From assembly GCF_004364245.1 (NCBI RefSeq), contig NZ_SOAV01000012.1, positions 186,001-250,000 on the forward strand: 64,000 nucleotides of DNA. The letters run 5' to 3'. Below the pieces are notes generated by a model, which had not been told where the DNA came from, made no database searches, and saw only the letters and a program-made list of their open reading frames with translations. Position 1 is the first letter of the stretch, and the number at the start of each line of letters is the position of its first letter. The position numbers and the translations under genes were made by a program. Positions 7,316-15,448 of the stretch are shown here, one piece after another. The stretch comes from Streptomyces sp. BK208 (lineage in GTDB: Bacteria > Actinomycetota > Actinomycetes > Streptomycetales > Streptomycetaceae).

Positions 7316-8899
7316 TCACTGCGGCGGGTTGCCGTGCTTGCGGGAGGGCAGGTCGGCGTGCTTGGTGTGGAGCATCGCCAGGGACTTGATCAGCACCTCA
7401 CGGGTCTCGGCGGGGTCGATGACGTCGTCGACCAGGCCGCGCTCGGCCGCGTAGTAGGGGTGCATCAGCTCGGACTTGTACTCCTTGACCATGCGCGCCC
7501 GCATCGCCTCGGGGTCCTCGGCGTCGGCGATCTGCCGGCGGAAGATGACGTTGGCGGCGCCCTCGGCGCCCATGACGGCGATCTCGTTGGTCGGCCAGGC
7601 GTAGGTGAGGTCGGCGCCGATGGACTGGCTGTCCATCACGATGTAAGCACCGCCGTACGCCTTCCGCAGGATGAGCGAGATCCGCGGCACGGTCGCGTTG
7701 CAGTACGCGTACAGCAGTTTGGCGCCGTGGCGGATGATGCCGCCGTGTTCCTGGTCGACGCCGGGCAGGAAGCCGGGTACGTCCAGAAGGGTGACGATCG
7801 GGATGTTGAAGGCGTCGCACATCTGCACGAAGCGCGCCGCCTTCTCGGACGCCTCGATGTCCAGGACGCCGGCCAGGGCCTGCGGCTGGTTGGCGACGAT
7901 GCCGACGACCTGACCGTCCAGGCGGGCGAGGGCGCAGATGATGTTGCGGGCCCAGCGCTCGTGGACCTCCAGGTACTCGCCCTCGTCGACGAGTTCCTCG
8001 ATGACCTTGGCCATGTCGTACGGGCGGTTGCCGTCCGCCGGGACCAGGTCGAGGAGCACGTCGCTGCGGCGGTCGGCGGGGTCCGAGGACTCGTGGCGGG
8101 GCGGGTTCTCCCGGTTGTTCTGCGGGAGGAGGGAGAGGAGGTAGCGGACCTCGGCGAGGCAGGTCTCCTCGTCGTCGTAGGCGAAGTGGCACACGCCGGA
8201 GGTCTCGGCGTGCACGTCCGCGCCGCCCAGGCCGTTCTGGGTGATCTCCTCGCCGGTGACCGCCTTGACCACGTCCGGGCCCGTGATGAACATCTGCGAG
8301 GTCTCACGGACCATGAAGACGAAGTCGGTGAGGGCGGGGCTGTAGGCCGCGCCGCCCGCGCACGGGCCGAGCATCACGCTGATCTGCGGGATGACCCCGG
8401 ACGCCTTGGTGTTGCGCTGGAAGATGCCGCCGTACCCGGCGAGCGCGGACACGCCCTCCTGGATACGGGCGCCGGCGCCGTCGTTCAGCGACACCAGCGG
8501 GGCGCCGGCCGCGATGGCCATGTCCATGATCTTGTGGATCTTCGTGGCGTGCGCCTCGCCGAGCGCACCGCCGAAGATCCGGAAGTCGTGGGCGTAGACG
8601 AAGACCGTACGGCCCTCGACCGTGCCCCAGCCGGTGATGACGCCGTCGGTGTGCGGCTTCTTGGCCTCCAGGCCGAAACCGGTGGCACGGTGCCGCCGCA
8701 ACTGCTCGACCTCGCGGAAGGAGCCCGCGTCCAGCAGCAGCTCGATCCGCTCACGCGCCGTCAGCTTGCCCTTGGCGTGCTGCGCCGCCGTCGCCTTCTC
8801 GCTCGGTCCGGCCAGCGCCTGCGCACGGATCTCGTGCAGCTCGGCCACTCGCCCGCGCGCGTCCGTCGGCTCACCCGGCGCCTCATCCAAAACGGTCAT
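7316..8899 (-). CDS. pccB: Propionyl-CoA carboxylase beta (carboxyltransferase) subunit
   Basis: Carboxyltransferase subunit of 527 residues, the usual family length. It transfers carboxyl from biotin to propionyl-CoA, giving methylmalonyl-CoA for polyketides and odd-chain metabolism. Both oxyanion-hole motifs are present: GGAAYSPALTDF in the N-terminal half and RKAYGGAYIVM in the C-terminal half. The biotinylated alpha subunit is not in the window; in S. coelicolor it is encoded elsewhere. No ribosome site precedes the ATG at 8899. A TAGAGT -10-like hexamer at 8906-8911 would place the transcription start at or near the ATG, suggesting a leaderless message. accE follows 17 bases later. Confidence 0.95.
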   Translation of the reverse strand: MTVLDEAPGEPTDARGRVAELHEIRAQALAGPSEKATAAQHAKGKLTARERIELLLDAGSFREVEQLRRHRATGFGLEAKKPHTDGVITGWGTVEGRTVFVYAHDFRIFGGALGEAHATKIHKIMDMAIAAGAPLVSLNDGAGARIQEGVSALAGYGGIFQRNTKASGVIPQISVMLGPCAGGAAYSPALTDFVFMVRETSQMFITGPDVVKAVTGEEITQNGLGGADVHAETSGVCHFAYDDEETCLAEVRYLLSLLPQNNRENPPRHESSDPADRRSDVLLDLVPADGNRPYDMAKVIEELVDEGEYLEVHERWARNIICALARLDGQVVGIVANQPQALAGVLDIEASEKAARFVQMCDAFNIPIVTLLDVPGFLPGVDQEHGGIIRHGAKLLYAYCNATVPRISLILRKAYGGAYIVMDSQSIGADLTYAWPTNEIAVMGAEGAANVIFRRQIADAEDPEAMRARMVKEYKSELMHPYYAAERGLVDDVIDPAETREVLIKSLAMLHTKHADLPSRKHGNPPQ

Positions 8900-9053
8900 G
8901 TAGCGACTCTACGAAGCGGACCCGGGAATGCGAGCCGTCGACTCCGTACAGTCTCCGGCCCGTTTTCCTGGTAGCACCGAACAGAATCCCCACCGCATGC
9001 AGCCTTTTCGACTGCTCAGGGGGTCTCTGCCTTGTAGGGGTCGCACAAAGCCG

Positions 9054-11390
9054 TCAGCTGAGAGTCACCTCACATTCGTGCGTGGTACATACCACCCCTG
9101 GAGTGACGCGGAGGTGCAGCCGGCGGCCCGTCCGGAGGATCTCGACCGTCTCGTCGGCCCGTAGCACCGCTCCCGCCGGGTGCTCCCAGATGATCTCCAG
9201 GGGCTCCCCCGTGCGCGGCGGTTCGCTCACGCAGAGCGTAGCGGTACGGCCCCGGCGGCGGACCAGCACGCTCGCCCCGGCCGTCGCGGTGAGCGGGCCC
9301 GCGGTGCCGGCCTGCCAGAAGTTGGCGGCCGTGAACCCGAGGGAGGGCACGGCCACCGCCTGGCACCGACCGTCGTTGGCGAGGATCCCCAGCCAGCGGC
9401 GGTCGGCCGCCCGACGCGCGACCGTCCCCCGGGGGGCGCCCGGCATCACGGTGTAGACGTAGTCGGCGCCGGCCGGGTCCGTGCCGTGGTCGAGCCAGAG
9501 GGTCTGCCGGCGCCGGGTGCGGCGCTCGGTGGTACTGGTGCTGTTGATGTCGGACCAGGCACCGGTGCGGTCCTCGCGCAGCGTCCGCAGGCCGCGCTCG
9601 GGCACGATCCAGCCGCCGTGGCCCTCCAGGTGGGCCCAGTCCCGGCCGCGTACGAGGGCCTGGGTGCCGCCCTCCCCCAGGTTGCGGTCGTCCACCACCG
9701 TCTCCACCGGGACGCCGTCCGAGCACGTGATGCCGGCGCCCAGGCAGACCACGGCGTCGTGCAGGAAGAACCAGGACTTGCGGGCCTCCAGGGTCGAGCC
9801 GAGGCCCTTCAGGTGCTGTCCCACGGCGGCGTACTCGCCGTCGGTCGTGCCGCCCACCCAGCGCACGTCGGGTTTGGGCGCACCCCATTCGCCGCCCGCC
9901 CGGTCGGCGAGGCGCTTGGTGGAGACGGTGGTCCCGGGCAGCCGGTACCAGTCGGCGGTCGGCCAGAACCAGTCCGTGTACTGATCGGACGGGGTCCCGT
10001 TCGCCCACCAGGTGAGCATCCCCGCGCCGGTGTGCCAGCCGCGCGGGTTCTCGCCGTTGCCGCACTCGTAGTGGGCGATGCGGTCGCTGGCCATGGCGAG
10101 GGCCGCCGTGAAGGCGGGGCGGCGGTGGACGGCGCGGTCCATGGCGGCGAAGAGGTGGTGCCCCGTGGGGTCGGGCGCGGCCTCGCCGGGGGCGTCGGCG
10201 ATCGCGTGCAGCCGGGCCAGGTCGGCGACCGGGAACTGGGGCGCGGTGAGCAGCGGCGTGACGGTGTCGCGCGCGATCCAGCCCTTGATCCGGGCGTACC
10301 AGCGTTCGCGCTCGGCGTCGCTCGCGCCGCCCGCGAGGACCGCCATGGCGGCGATGAGCTGCTGTCCGTGGAAGTGGTCGCTGCGCATGACGTGCAGGTC
10401 GTCGCTTGCCAGGTAACCCCGGCTGATCGCGCGGCCGTTGACCACGTCCATGACCAGGCCGTCGTGGATCAGGGGCGCGTAGGCGCGCTCGACGCTGTCC
10501 AGGACGGTCTGCCTGCCCGGGTCCGTCACCTCCCACGGAGAGCCGGCCAGCAGGGTGAAGAGCCTGCCCAGTCCGTCGAGCATGACCTGGCCGTACGTCC
10601 CCGAGTAGGCGACCCAGGTGTGCTGGACGAACGAGCCGTCGGCGTAGAGCCCGTCGCCCTCGGTGACGTACGGGAAGACCGGCGAGAGGGCGTCGCGGGC
10701 CAGGGCGAGCTTGGCGGGGGCCCGGCCCAGGACGCCGCGCAGGGCGACGGAGCGGCACAGGTCGACGCGGTTGGCGCCGGTGGAGGTGCCGGAGTAGTCG
10801 CCGAGCATCGCGTCGGGGACGAAGTGGTCGACGGCGGCGCAGGCGGCGGCGACGCGTTCGGCCCCGAGGTGGTCGTGGAGGGCGGCCGTGATGTCCATCA
10901 GGAGGCGGGGACTGCCGATCTGCCACTCCCACCAGTTGCCGTAGCGGGTGGTGCCGGGGTGGTAGACGGTCGCCGAGAGGTGGTCCAGGCCGCGCAGGAT
11001 GTCGGCAAGGAGGGCAGGGTCGCCGGTGCAGCCGGTGCCCTCCTGGACGTACGCCTCGGTCATCGTCCACAGGCGGCCGTAGGCGAAGGTGATGCCGGCG
11101 GGCGGGTCGAAGGGGTGGCCGGGCCACAGGGAGGTGGGGGTGGGCGCCATGGTGGCGCGGTGGACGCGGGCGCGTTCGCCGGTCTCGGCGAGGCGGGAGG
11201 CGTACGGCTCGGCGGCCGGGTCGTACCCGCTGCCGAGGGCGATGCCGAGCCAGCGCAGGCGGAGGGCGTCGTAGGGGTCGGCCGCGGCGGCCGCGGCCCG
11301 GGGCACGGCCGAGAGGGCGGCGGCGGCCGCGGTGGCGAGCAGGACCGCGCGGCGGCTGGGAGCGGTGGGGCGCTGTGGGGTCATGCTCAT
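9054..11390 (-). CDS. Secreted polysaccharide lyase family 8 (hyaluronate/chondroitin/xanthan lyase type)
   Basis: Exported polysaccharide lyase of about 778 residues that would cleave uronic-acid polysaccharides by beta-elimination. The N-terminus has a twin-arginine signal (SRRAVLLATAAAAALSA). The alpha/alpha-toroid domain carries family 8 signatures: WWEWQIG, TGANRVDLC (catalytic Asn region), and QHTWVAYSGTYG with the catalytic His and Tyr. The beta-sandwich domains follow (GYLASDDLHVMRSDHF, ENPRGWHTGAG). Substrate cannot be decided from sequence; hyaluronate, chondroitin or xanthan are the family options. The start is ATG 11390 or 11384; neither has a strong ribosome site. It is divergent from the YceI gene and appears to be a single-gene unit. 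Confidence 0.88.
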   Translation of the reverse strand: MSMTPQRPTAPSRRAVLLATAAAAALSAVPRAAAAAADPYDALRLRWLGIALGSGYDPAAEPYASRLAETGERARVHRATMAPTPTSLWPGHPFDPPAGITFAYGRLWTMTEAYVQEGTGCTGDPALLADILRGLDHLSATVYHPGTTRYGNWWEWQIGSPRLLMDITAALHDHLGAERVAAACAAVDHFVPDAMLGDYSGTSTGANRVDLCRSVALRGVLGRAPAKLALARDALSPVFPYVTEGDGLYADGSFVQHTWVAYSGTYGQVMLDGLGRLFTLLAGSPWEVTDPGRQTVLDSVERAYAPLIHDGLVMDVVNGRAISRGYLASDDLHVMRSDHFHGQQLIAAMAVLAGGASDAERERWYARIKGWIARDTVTPLLTAPQFPVADLARLHAIADAPGEAAPDPTGHHLFAAMDRAVHRRPAFTAALAMASDRIAHYECGNGENPRGWHTGAGMLTWWANGTPSDQYTDWFWPTADWYRLPGTTVSTKRLADRAGGEWGAPKPDVRWVGGTTDGEYAAVGQHLKGLGSTLEARKSWFFLHDAVVCLGAGITCSDGVPVETVVDDRNLGEGGTQALVRGRDWAHLEGHGGWIVPERGLRTLREDRTGAWSDINSTSTTERRTRRRQTLWLDHGTDPAGADYVYTVMPGAPRGTVARRAADRRWLGILANDGRCQAVAVPSLGFTAANFWQAGTAGPLTATAGASVLVRRRGRTATLCVSEPPRTGEPLEIIWEHPAGAVLRADETVEILRTGRRLHLRVTPGVVCTTHECEVTLS

Positions 11391-11450
11391 GCCGTCTATC
11401 ACGCCCGGGGCCGCGGGGGAACGGCACCGCGACACGTTCGAGCGAAGTGG

Positions 11451-11509
11451 TTGATGGTTTGACGGAATAGCCCTAGAGTCGTGCTCGTTGAACTGGTTGA
11501 ACATTCAAC
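11451..11509 (+). promoter_or_regulatory. Promoter and palindromic operator of the yceI-family gene
   Basis: TTGATG (11451-11456) and TAGAGT (11474-11479) are spaced 17 bases apart, a good vegetative promoter. Just downstream, around the predicted start point, GTTGAA (11496-11501) and TTCAAC (11504-11509) form a perfect 6-2-6 palindrome. A further GTTGAAC half site lies at 11487-11493. The arrangement suggests repression by a MarR-like or other dimeric regulator. No regulator gene is adjacent. Confidence 0.6.
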
Positions 11510-11534
11510 ATCAATACCTTCTCCGGAGGACACC

Positions 11535-12092
11535 ATGACCGCGACCGCCGACCTCTCCACGCTCACCGGCGACTACACCGTCGACCCCGCCCACACGACG
11601 ATCGGCTTCACGGCCCGCCACGCCATGGTCACGAACGTCAAGGGCAAGTTCCTGGACTTCACCGGCACGCTGCACCTGGACGGCGCCGACCCGTCCCGCT
11701 CCACCGCGTCCCTGGACATCACCATGGACAGCATCGACACGGGCTCCCCCGACCGCGACGGGCACCTCAGGAGCGCGGACTTCTTCAACACGGGCGAACA
11801 CCCGACGATGACCTTCCGCTCCACCAAGGCGGAGTCCCTGGGCGGCGACGACTACCGCATCACCGGTGACCTGTCGATCCTCGGCACGACCAGGCCGCTC
11901 ACCATCGACCTGGAGTACTACGGCGCGGCCAAGGACCCGTTCGGCAACGAGCGCGTCGGCTTCGAGGGCAAGGCGGAGATCAAGCGCTCGGAGTGGGGCC
12001 TCACCTGGAACGCGGCCCTGGAGACGGGCGGCGTGCTGGTCTCCGACAAGATCAAGCTGAACTTCGACATCTCGGCGATCCGGCAGGCCTGA
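11535..12092 (+). CDS. YceI-family polyisoprenoid-binding/lipocalin-like protein
   Basis: YceI-family protein of 185 residues, an extended beta-barrel that binds polyisoprenoid-type lipids. The family pattern is complete: GDYTVDPAHTTIGFTARHAM at the N-terminus, GKFLDFTG, SIDTGSPDRDGHLRSADFF, HPTMTFRSTK and a C-terminal ERVGFEGKAEIKRSEWGLTW. No signal peptide is present, so a cytoplasmic location is likely, as in many Streptomyces homologues. The ATG at 11535 has GGAGGA at 11525-11530. It has its own promoter with a palindromic operator and a downstream hairpin, so it is monocistronic. Its precise role is unknown; stress or organic hydroperoxide-linked roles are reported for some relatives. 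Confidence 0.92.
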   Translation: MTATADLSTLTGDYTVDPAHTTIGFTARHAMVTNVKGKFLDFTGTLHLDGADPSRSTASLDITMDSIDTGSPDRDGHLRSADFFNTGEHPTMTFRSTKAESLGGDDYRITGDLSILGTTRPLTIDLEYYGAAKDPFGNERVGFEGKAEIKRSEWGLTWNAALETGGVLVSDKIKLNFDISAIRQA

Positions 12093-12131
12093 CGCTCCGC
12101 ACCCCTCGGCGGCGAACTCGATCTCGGCAGC

Positions 12132-12160
12132 GGCCCGGACCCGGATACGGCGTCCGGGCC
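12132..12160 (+). terminator. Hairpin after the yceI-family gene
   Basis: GGCCCGGAC (12132-12140) and GTCCGGGCC (12152-12160) form a nine-pair stem with an 11-base loop, 40 bases after the stop codon. It has no U tract. It lies between two convergent genes. The remaining 195 bases up to 12355 show no recognisable gene. Confidence 0.65.
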
Positions 12161-12355
12161 GGCCCATTCGCGCAAGACGGCGCTGCGCGAGGCTATCGAG
12201 CGGTCCGCCGGGACGAGGTCACCGTCCGCCTCGGTCCGCACGGCGCCCGGTGGGCCATGGCGACCGCGCCGTTTCCGCATGCCGGTGACGAGGAGCGCGG
12301 AGTTCGGGGACGCGGGCTCACCGCAGCGGCGCACCCCTGGTGACCGCCGCCCGTC

Positions 12356-12943
12356 TCACCCGCCCAGCAGCTCCCGCGCCCGGTCCAGAGCCTGGCCGAA
12401 GGGGTCGGGCAGGACGCCCAGCCCGTACGAGACCAGGGCGCCCTCGTGCAGCAGCATCAGCGCGCCCCCGAGGCGCTGCGCACCGGCCGGGTCCAGCTCC
12501 CCGGCGAGCCGGGTGAACAGGCCGAGCATCCACCGCTTCTGCCCCGTGATGACCGGGTAGGCCGGGTGGGCCGGGTCGCTGATCTCCGCGTGCGCGTTGA
12601 TCATGCTGCACCCCCTGCGCCCGTGGTCCTCCGCCCATACGCGCGAGGCCTCGAACACCTCGAGGATCCGGGCGGCCGGCCCCTGCTCCGCGACCGCGTC
12701 GAGCCGGTCCGCGAGCAGCGCGCGCCAGCGCTCGTCCCGTCCGGCCAGGTACTCCACGACGATCTGCTCCTTGGAGCCGAACCGGTCGTACAGCGTCTTC
12801 TTGGTCACCCCCGCCTCGGCGGCGACGAGGTCGACGCCCACGGCGTGGATGCCGTGCTCGTAGAACAGCCGCTCTGCGGCCTCCAGCACCCGCCGGGCGC
12901 CGGGCGTCATCCGGACGCGGTGCGGTGTCTCTTCTGGACCCAT
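12356..12943 (-). CDS. TetR-family transcriptional regulator
   Basis: TetR-family repressor of 195 residues. The N-terminal helix-turn-helix is clear (RRVLEAAERLFYEHGIHAVGVDLVAAEAGVTKKTLYDRFGSKEQI, residues 18-62). The C-terminal ligand domain is of the TetR_C type with the GCSMINAHAEI segment common in Streptomyces homologues. It is divergent from an EamA-type exporter at 13032. Two matching operator-like sites lie in the 88-base gap, so it most likely represses itself and the exporter. The effector is unknown. The ATG at 12943 lacks a strong ribosome site, and an internal ATG in RVRMTPGARR is possible. Confidence 0.9.
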   Translation of the reverse strand: MGPEETPHRVRMTPGARRVLEAAERLFYEHGIHAVGVDLVAAEAGVTKKTLYDRFGSKEQIVVEYLAGRDERWRALLADRLDAVAEQGPAARILEVFEASRVWAEDHGRRGCSMINAHAEISDPAHPAYPVITGQKRWMLGLFTRLAGELDPAGAQRLGGALMLLHEGALVSYGLGVLPDPFGQALDRARELLGG

Positions 12944-12952
12944 GCCAGCAAG

Positions 12953-13003
12953 TATACCGGTCTGTATAGTGGGTACTCCGCACGAGTAAACCGATCTGTC
13001 TAC
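12953..13003. promoter_or_regulatory. Two TetR-type operators between tetR and eamA
   Basis: The 16-base site at 12953-12968 (arms TATAC/GTATA around CGGTCT) and a second site at 12986-13003 (arms GTA/TAC) share the core ACCGRTCTGTNT. Both lie in the divergent gap between the repressor and the exporter. Two cores 33 bases apart, about three helical turns, suit cooperative binding by the adjacent TetR protein. Confidence 0.65.
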
Positions 13004-13031
13004 TTCGACTTACGGACTACGGACTCTGGAT

Positions 13032-13985
13032 GTGGTCGACATGAACGCCTTGCTCTCGGTCTCCTTCGTGCTCTGCTGGAGCTCCGGCTTCATCGGCGCC
13101 AAGCTGGGCGCGGGGACCGCCGACGCGAGCACGCTGCTGATGTGGCGCTTCCTGCCGCTCGCCGTGCTCCTGGTGGCCGCCGCGGCCTTCTCCCGGTCGG
13201 CGTGGCGCGGCCTGACGCCCCGGGCCGCCGGCCGTCAGATCGCCGTCGGGGCGCTGTCGCAGAGCGGCTACCTGCTCAGCGTCTACTACGCCATCCAGCT
13301 CGGCGTCTCCAGTGGCACCACCGCCCTGATCGACGGCGTCCAGCCCCTCGTGGCCGGCGCGCTCGCCGGGCCGCTGCTGCGGCAGTACGTCTCGCGCCGG
13401 CAGTGGCTGGGACTCTGGCTGGGCCTGGCCGGCGTCGCCACGGTCACCGTGGCCGATGCCGGGGCGGCGGGGGCGGACGTGCCCTGGTGGGCGTACTTCG
13501 TGCCCTTCCTCGGCATGCTGTCGCTGGTGGCGGCCACCTTCCTGGAGGGCCGCTCACGCGCGCCGGTGCCGCCCCGGGTGTCGCTGACGATCCACTGCGC
13601 GACCAGCGCGGTCCTCTTCTCGGCCCTGGCGGCCGGTACCGGGGCCGCGGCGCCGCCCGCCGACTCCTCGTTCTGGCTGGCGACCGCCTGGCTGGTGGTG
13701 CTGCCCACCTTCGGCGGCTACGGGCTGTACTGGCTGATCCTGCGCCGCTCCGGCATCACCGAGGTCAACACCCTCATGTTCCTCATGGCGCCGGTCACGG
13801 CCGTGTGGGGCGCCCTGATGTTCGGCGAGCCCTTCGGCCCCCAGACCGCCGCCGGCCTCGCGGTCGGCCTCGCCGCCGTGGTCGTCGTCCGGCACCGGGG
13901 CGGAGCGGGCCGGACGCGGCGGTGGCACGCGCGCTCCGGGGTCCGGCCTGCTGCTGCCGCGCGGCCGACTGAGGTCAGGCGTTGA
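13032..13985 (+). CDS. EamA/DMT-family transporter
   Basis: Inner-membrane drug/metabolite transporter with two EamA repeats and about ten membrane helices, 317 residues. The N-terminal LCWSSGFIGAKLGAG and the central GVSSGTTALIDGVQPL segments are typical of the YddG/RhaT-like branch, which exports amino acids, metabolites or drugs. The second repeat ends in GALMFGEPFGPQTAAGLAVG, followed by a basic, probably disordered tail. The start is GTG 13032 or ATG 13041; neither has a clear ribosome site. It is controlled, by inference, by the divergent TetR. Substrate is unknown. It converges on the TPM-like gene with a 38-base gap. Confidence 0.88.
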   Translation: MVDMNALLSVSFVLCWSSGFIGAKLGAGTADASTLLMWRFLPLAVLLVAAAAFSRSAWRGLTPRAAGRQIAVGALSQSGYLLSVYYAIQLGVSSGTTALIDGVQPLVAGALAGPLLRQYVSRRQWLGLWLGLAGVATVTVADAGAAGADVPWWAYFVPFLGMLSLVAATFLEGRSRAPVPPRVSLTIHCATSAVLFSALAAGTGAAAPPADSSFWLATAWLVVLPTFGGYGLYWLILRRSGITEVNTLMFLMAPVTAVWGALMFGEPFGPQTAAGLAVGLAAVVVVRHRGGAGRTRRWHARSGVRPAAAARPTEVRR

Positions 13986-14023
13986 CGCCCGACGCGAGCA
14001 CGCCCGCCGCGAGCGCGAGCGCC

Positions 14024-15379
14024 TCAGAAGCCGCCGCCGAAGTCGCCGCCGCCCCCGCCGAAACCGCCTCCACCGCCGAAGTCACCGCCGCCGAAGCCGC
14101 CGCCGAAGTCGCCGGGGTCGAAGTCGCCGCCCGAGACGTCACCGCCCTCGTAGCCGCCGAAGTCGCCGTACCCGGTGCCGTAGCCCGCTCCGTAGGCGGG
14201 GCCCGCCATCATGCCGCCCAGCATGGTGCCGACCAGCAGGCCGGGCAGGATGCCGCCGCCGAAGTAGCCGCCCGCCCAGGGGCCGTAGGCCGGGCCCGCG
14301 TCCCAGTAGGGGCGGCGGCCGTACTCGGTGTCCACCTCGCGGATCATCGGGTCCCGCCCGTCGGCCAGCCGGGCCCGGTCGGCCGCGCAGACCGGGACCT
14401 CACGGGTGACTCCGCCCGGCGGCGTCCAGGTGGCGTCGGCGACCGACGGGCCGTGGCGCGGGTCGAAGAAGCAGGGTGGCCGGCGTTCGGGCAGCGGCCT
14501 GCCCTCGCGCCGGGCGGCGAGTTGGGTGAGCGAGAAGCGGCCGTCCTCCACCGCCTGGGTGACGGCCCGCACGTCCTCGGGTCTGCGGGCGTTCGCCATG
14601 TACGTCTTCGCCTGCTCGTAGGCGTCCAGGGCACGTTCGTAGTCCGCCCGCATCGCGTCGTCGGCACCCGGTTCCGCCGGGTGGAAGTCCAGGCGGTCCA
14701 GCTCTTCGCCGAACGCCGTGATGTCCTCGTCGACCACCACCCGCAGCCGCTCCAGTGCCTCCCGCTGCTCCGCCTCGCGGCGGTGCCGGTTGCGCCGGGT
14801 GAGCGCGTAGACGCCCGCGCCGCCGACGACCACCACCGCACCGGCGGTGATCAGGGCGCCGGTGGGCGCGGAGGCACCGCCGGAGTCCCAGGACGAGGGG
14901 GCGGAGCCGCGCACGCTGCGCAGCGCGTCGTCGACGAAGTCGTTGAGCTGGGCCTTGGGATCGCCCGCGCCCTGCACGGCGGTGACCAGGTTCTGCACGC
15001 CCTGGCGGCTCAGCACGCTGCTGTCGGCGCGGGCGTCGAAGCGGTCGCCCAGGCGGACGCCGTACAGACCGGTGATGCCGGTCTCGGTGCGGAGGTTCTG
15101 GAAGAGGTTCCCGGTCGGGTAGCCCTCCGGGAGGACCGCGACGAAGACGGGTTCGCCCGCGTCCTCGATCTTGTCGGCGAGCGCGTCCGCGTCCGACCGC
15201 GACAGCAGGTCGGAGGCGGCCGGGTCGACGTACACGGGACTCTCGCGCAGGGCCGCGCCGATCTCGGAGACGTCGGTCTGCGCCTGGGCGCCCGGCGCAC
15301 CGGTCATCAGCAGCGCGAGCGCGGCGACGACCGGCGCGATCAGGAGGCGTATGAGGACTTGCGGTCGGACGTCCTTCAT
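14024..15379 (-). CDS. TPM-like exported/membrane protein with glycine-rich tail
   Basis: Protein of about 451 residues. It has a signal peptide (LLIAPVVAALALLMTGAPGAQA) and an extracytoplasmic region of about 150 residues resembling TPM-type domains (SPVYVDPAASDLLS, VFVAVLPEGYPTGNL). A membrane segment follows (ALITAGAVVVVGGAGVYAL), then a charged cytoplasmic helical region. The tail has GGYFGGGILPGLLVGTMLGG and a C-terminus made of repeated DFGGG/GGFGG. The glycine-rich tail resembles that of YgcG/TPM proteins. Function is unknown; a role in envelope homeostasis is guesswork. The ATG at 15379 starts directly at the signal peptide; an upstream ATG at 15415 adds 12 residues that look unrelated. 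Confidence 0.75.
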   Translation of the reverse strand: MKDVRPQVLIRLLIAPVVAALALLMTGAPGAQAQTDVSEIGAALRESPVYVDPAASDLLSRSDADALADKIEDAGEPVFVAVLPEGYPTGNLFQNLRTETGITGLYGVRLGDRFDARADSSVLSRQGVQNLVTAVQGAGDPKAQLNDFVDDALRSVRGSAPSSWDSGGASAPTGALITAGAVVVVGGAGVYALTRRNRHRREAEQREALERLRVVVDEDITAFGEELDRLDFHPAEPGADDAMRADYERALDAYEQAKTYMANARRPEDVRAVTQAVEDGRFSLTQLAARREGRPLPERRPPCFFDPRHGPSVADATWTPPGGVTREVPVCAADRARLADGRDPMIREVDTEYGRRPYWDAGPAYGPWAGGYFGGGILPGLLVGTMLGGMMAGPAYGAGYGTGYGDFGGYEGGDVSGGDFDPGDFGGGFGGGDFGGGGGFGGGGGDFGGGF

Positions 15380-15448
15380 ACGTGTGGCGTACCCGAATGG
15401 GCATCGATCAGACATAAAGCGCAGAGATATCGACCGGGCCGCGGCCGC

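Noticed and set aside
9180..11462. A 760-codon plus-strand frame opposite the polysaccharide lyase
   Set aside because: The minus strand carries the Tat signal and family 8 lyase motifs; the plus frame has no recognisable feature.
12161..12355. Plus-strand segment translating to RRDEVTVRLGPHGARWAMAT-like sequence after the yceI terminator
   Set aside because: No start, no ribosome site and no family resemblance; it looks like ordinary GC-rich intergenic DNA.
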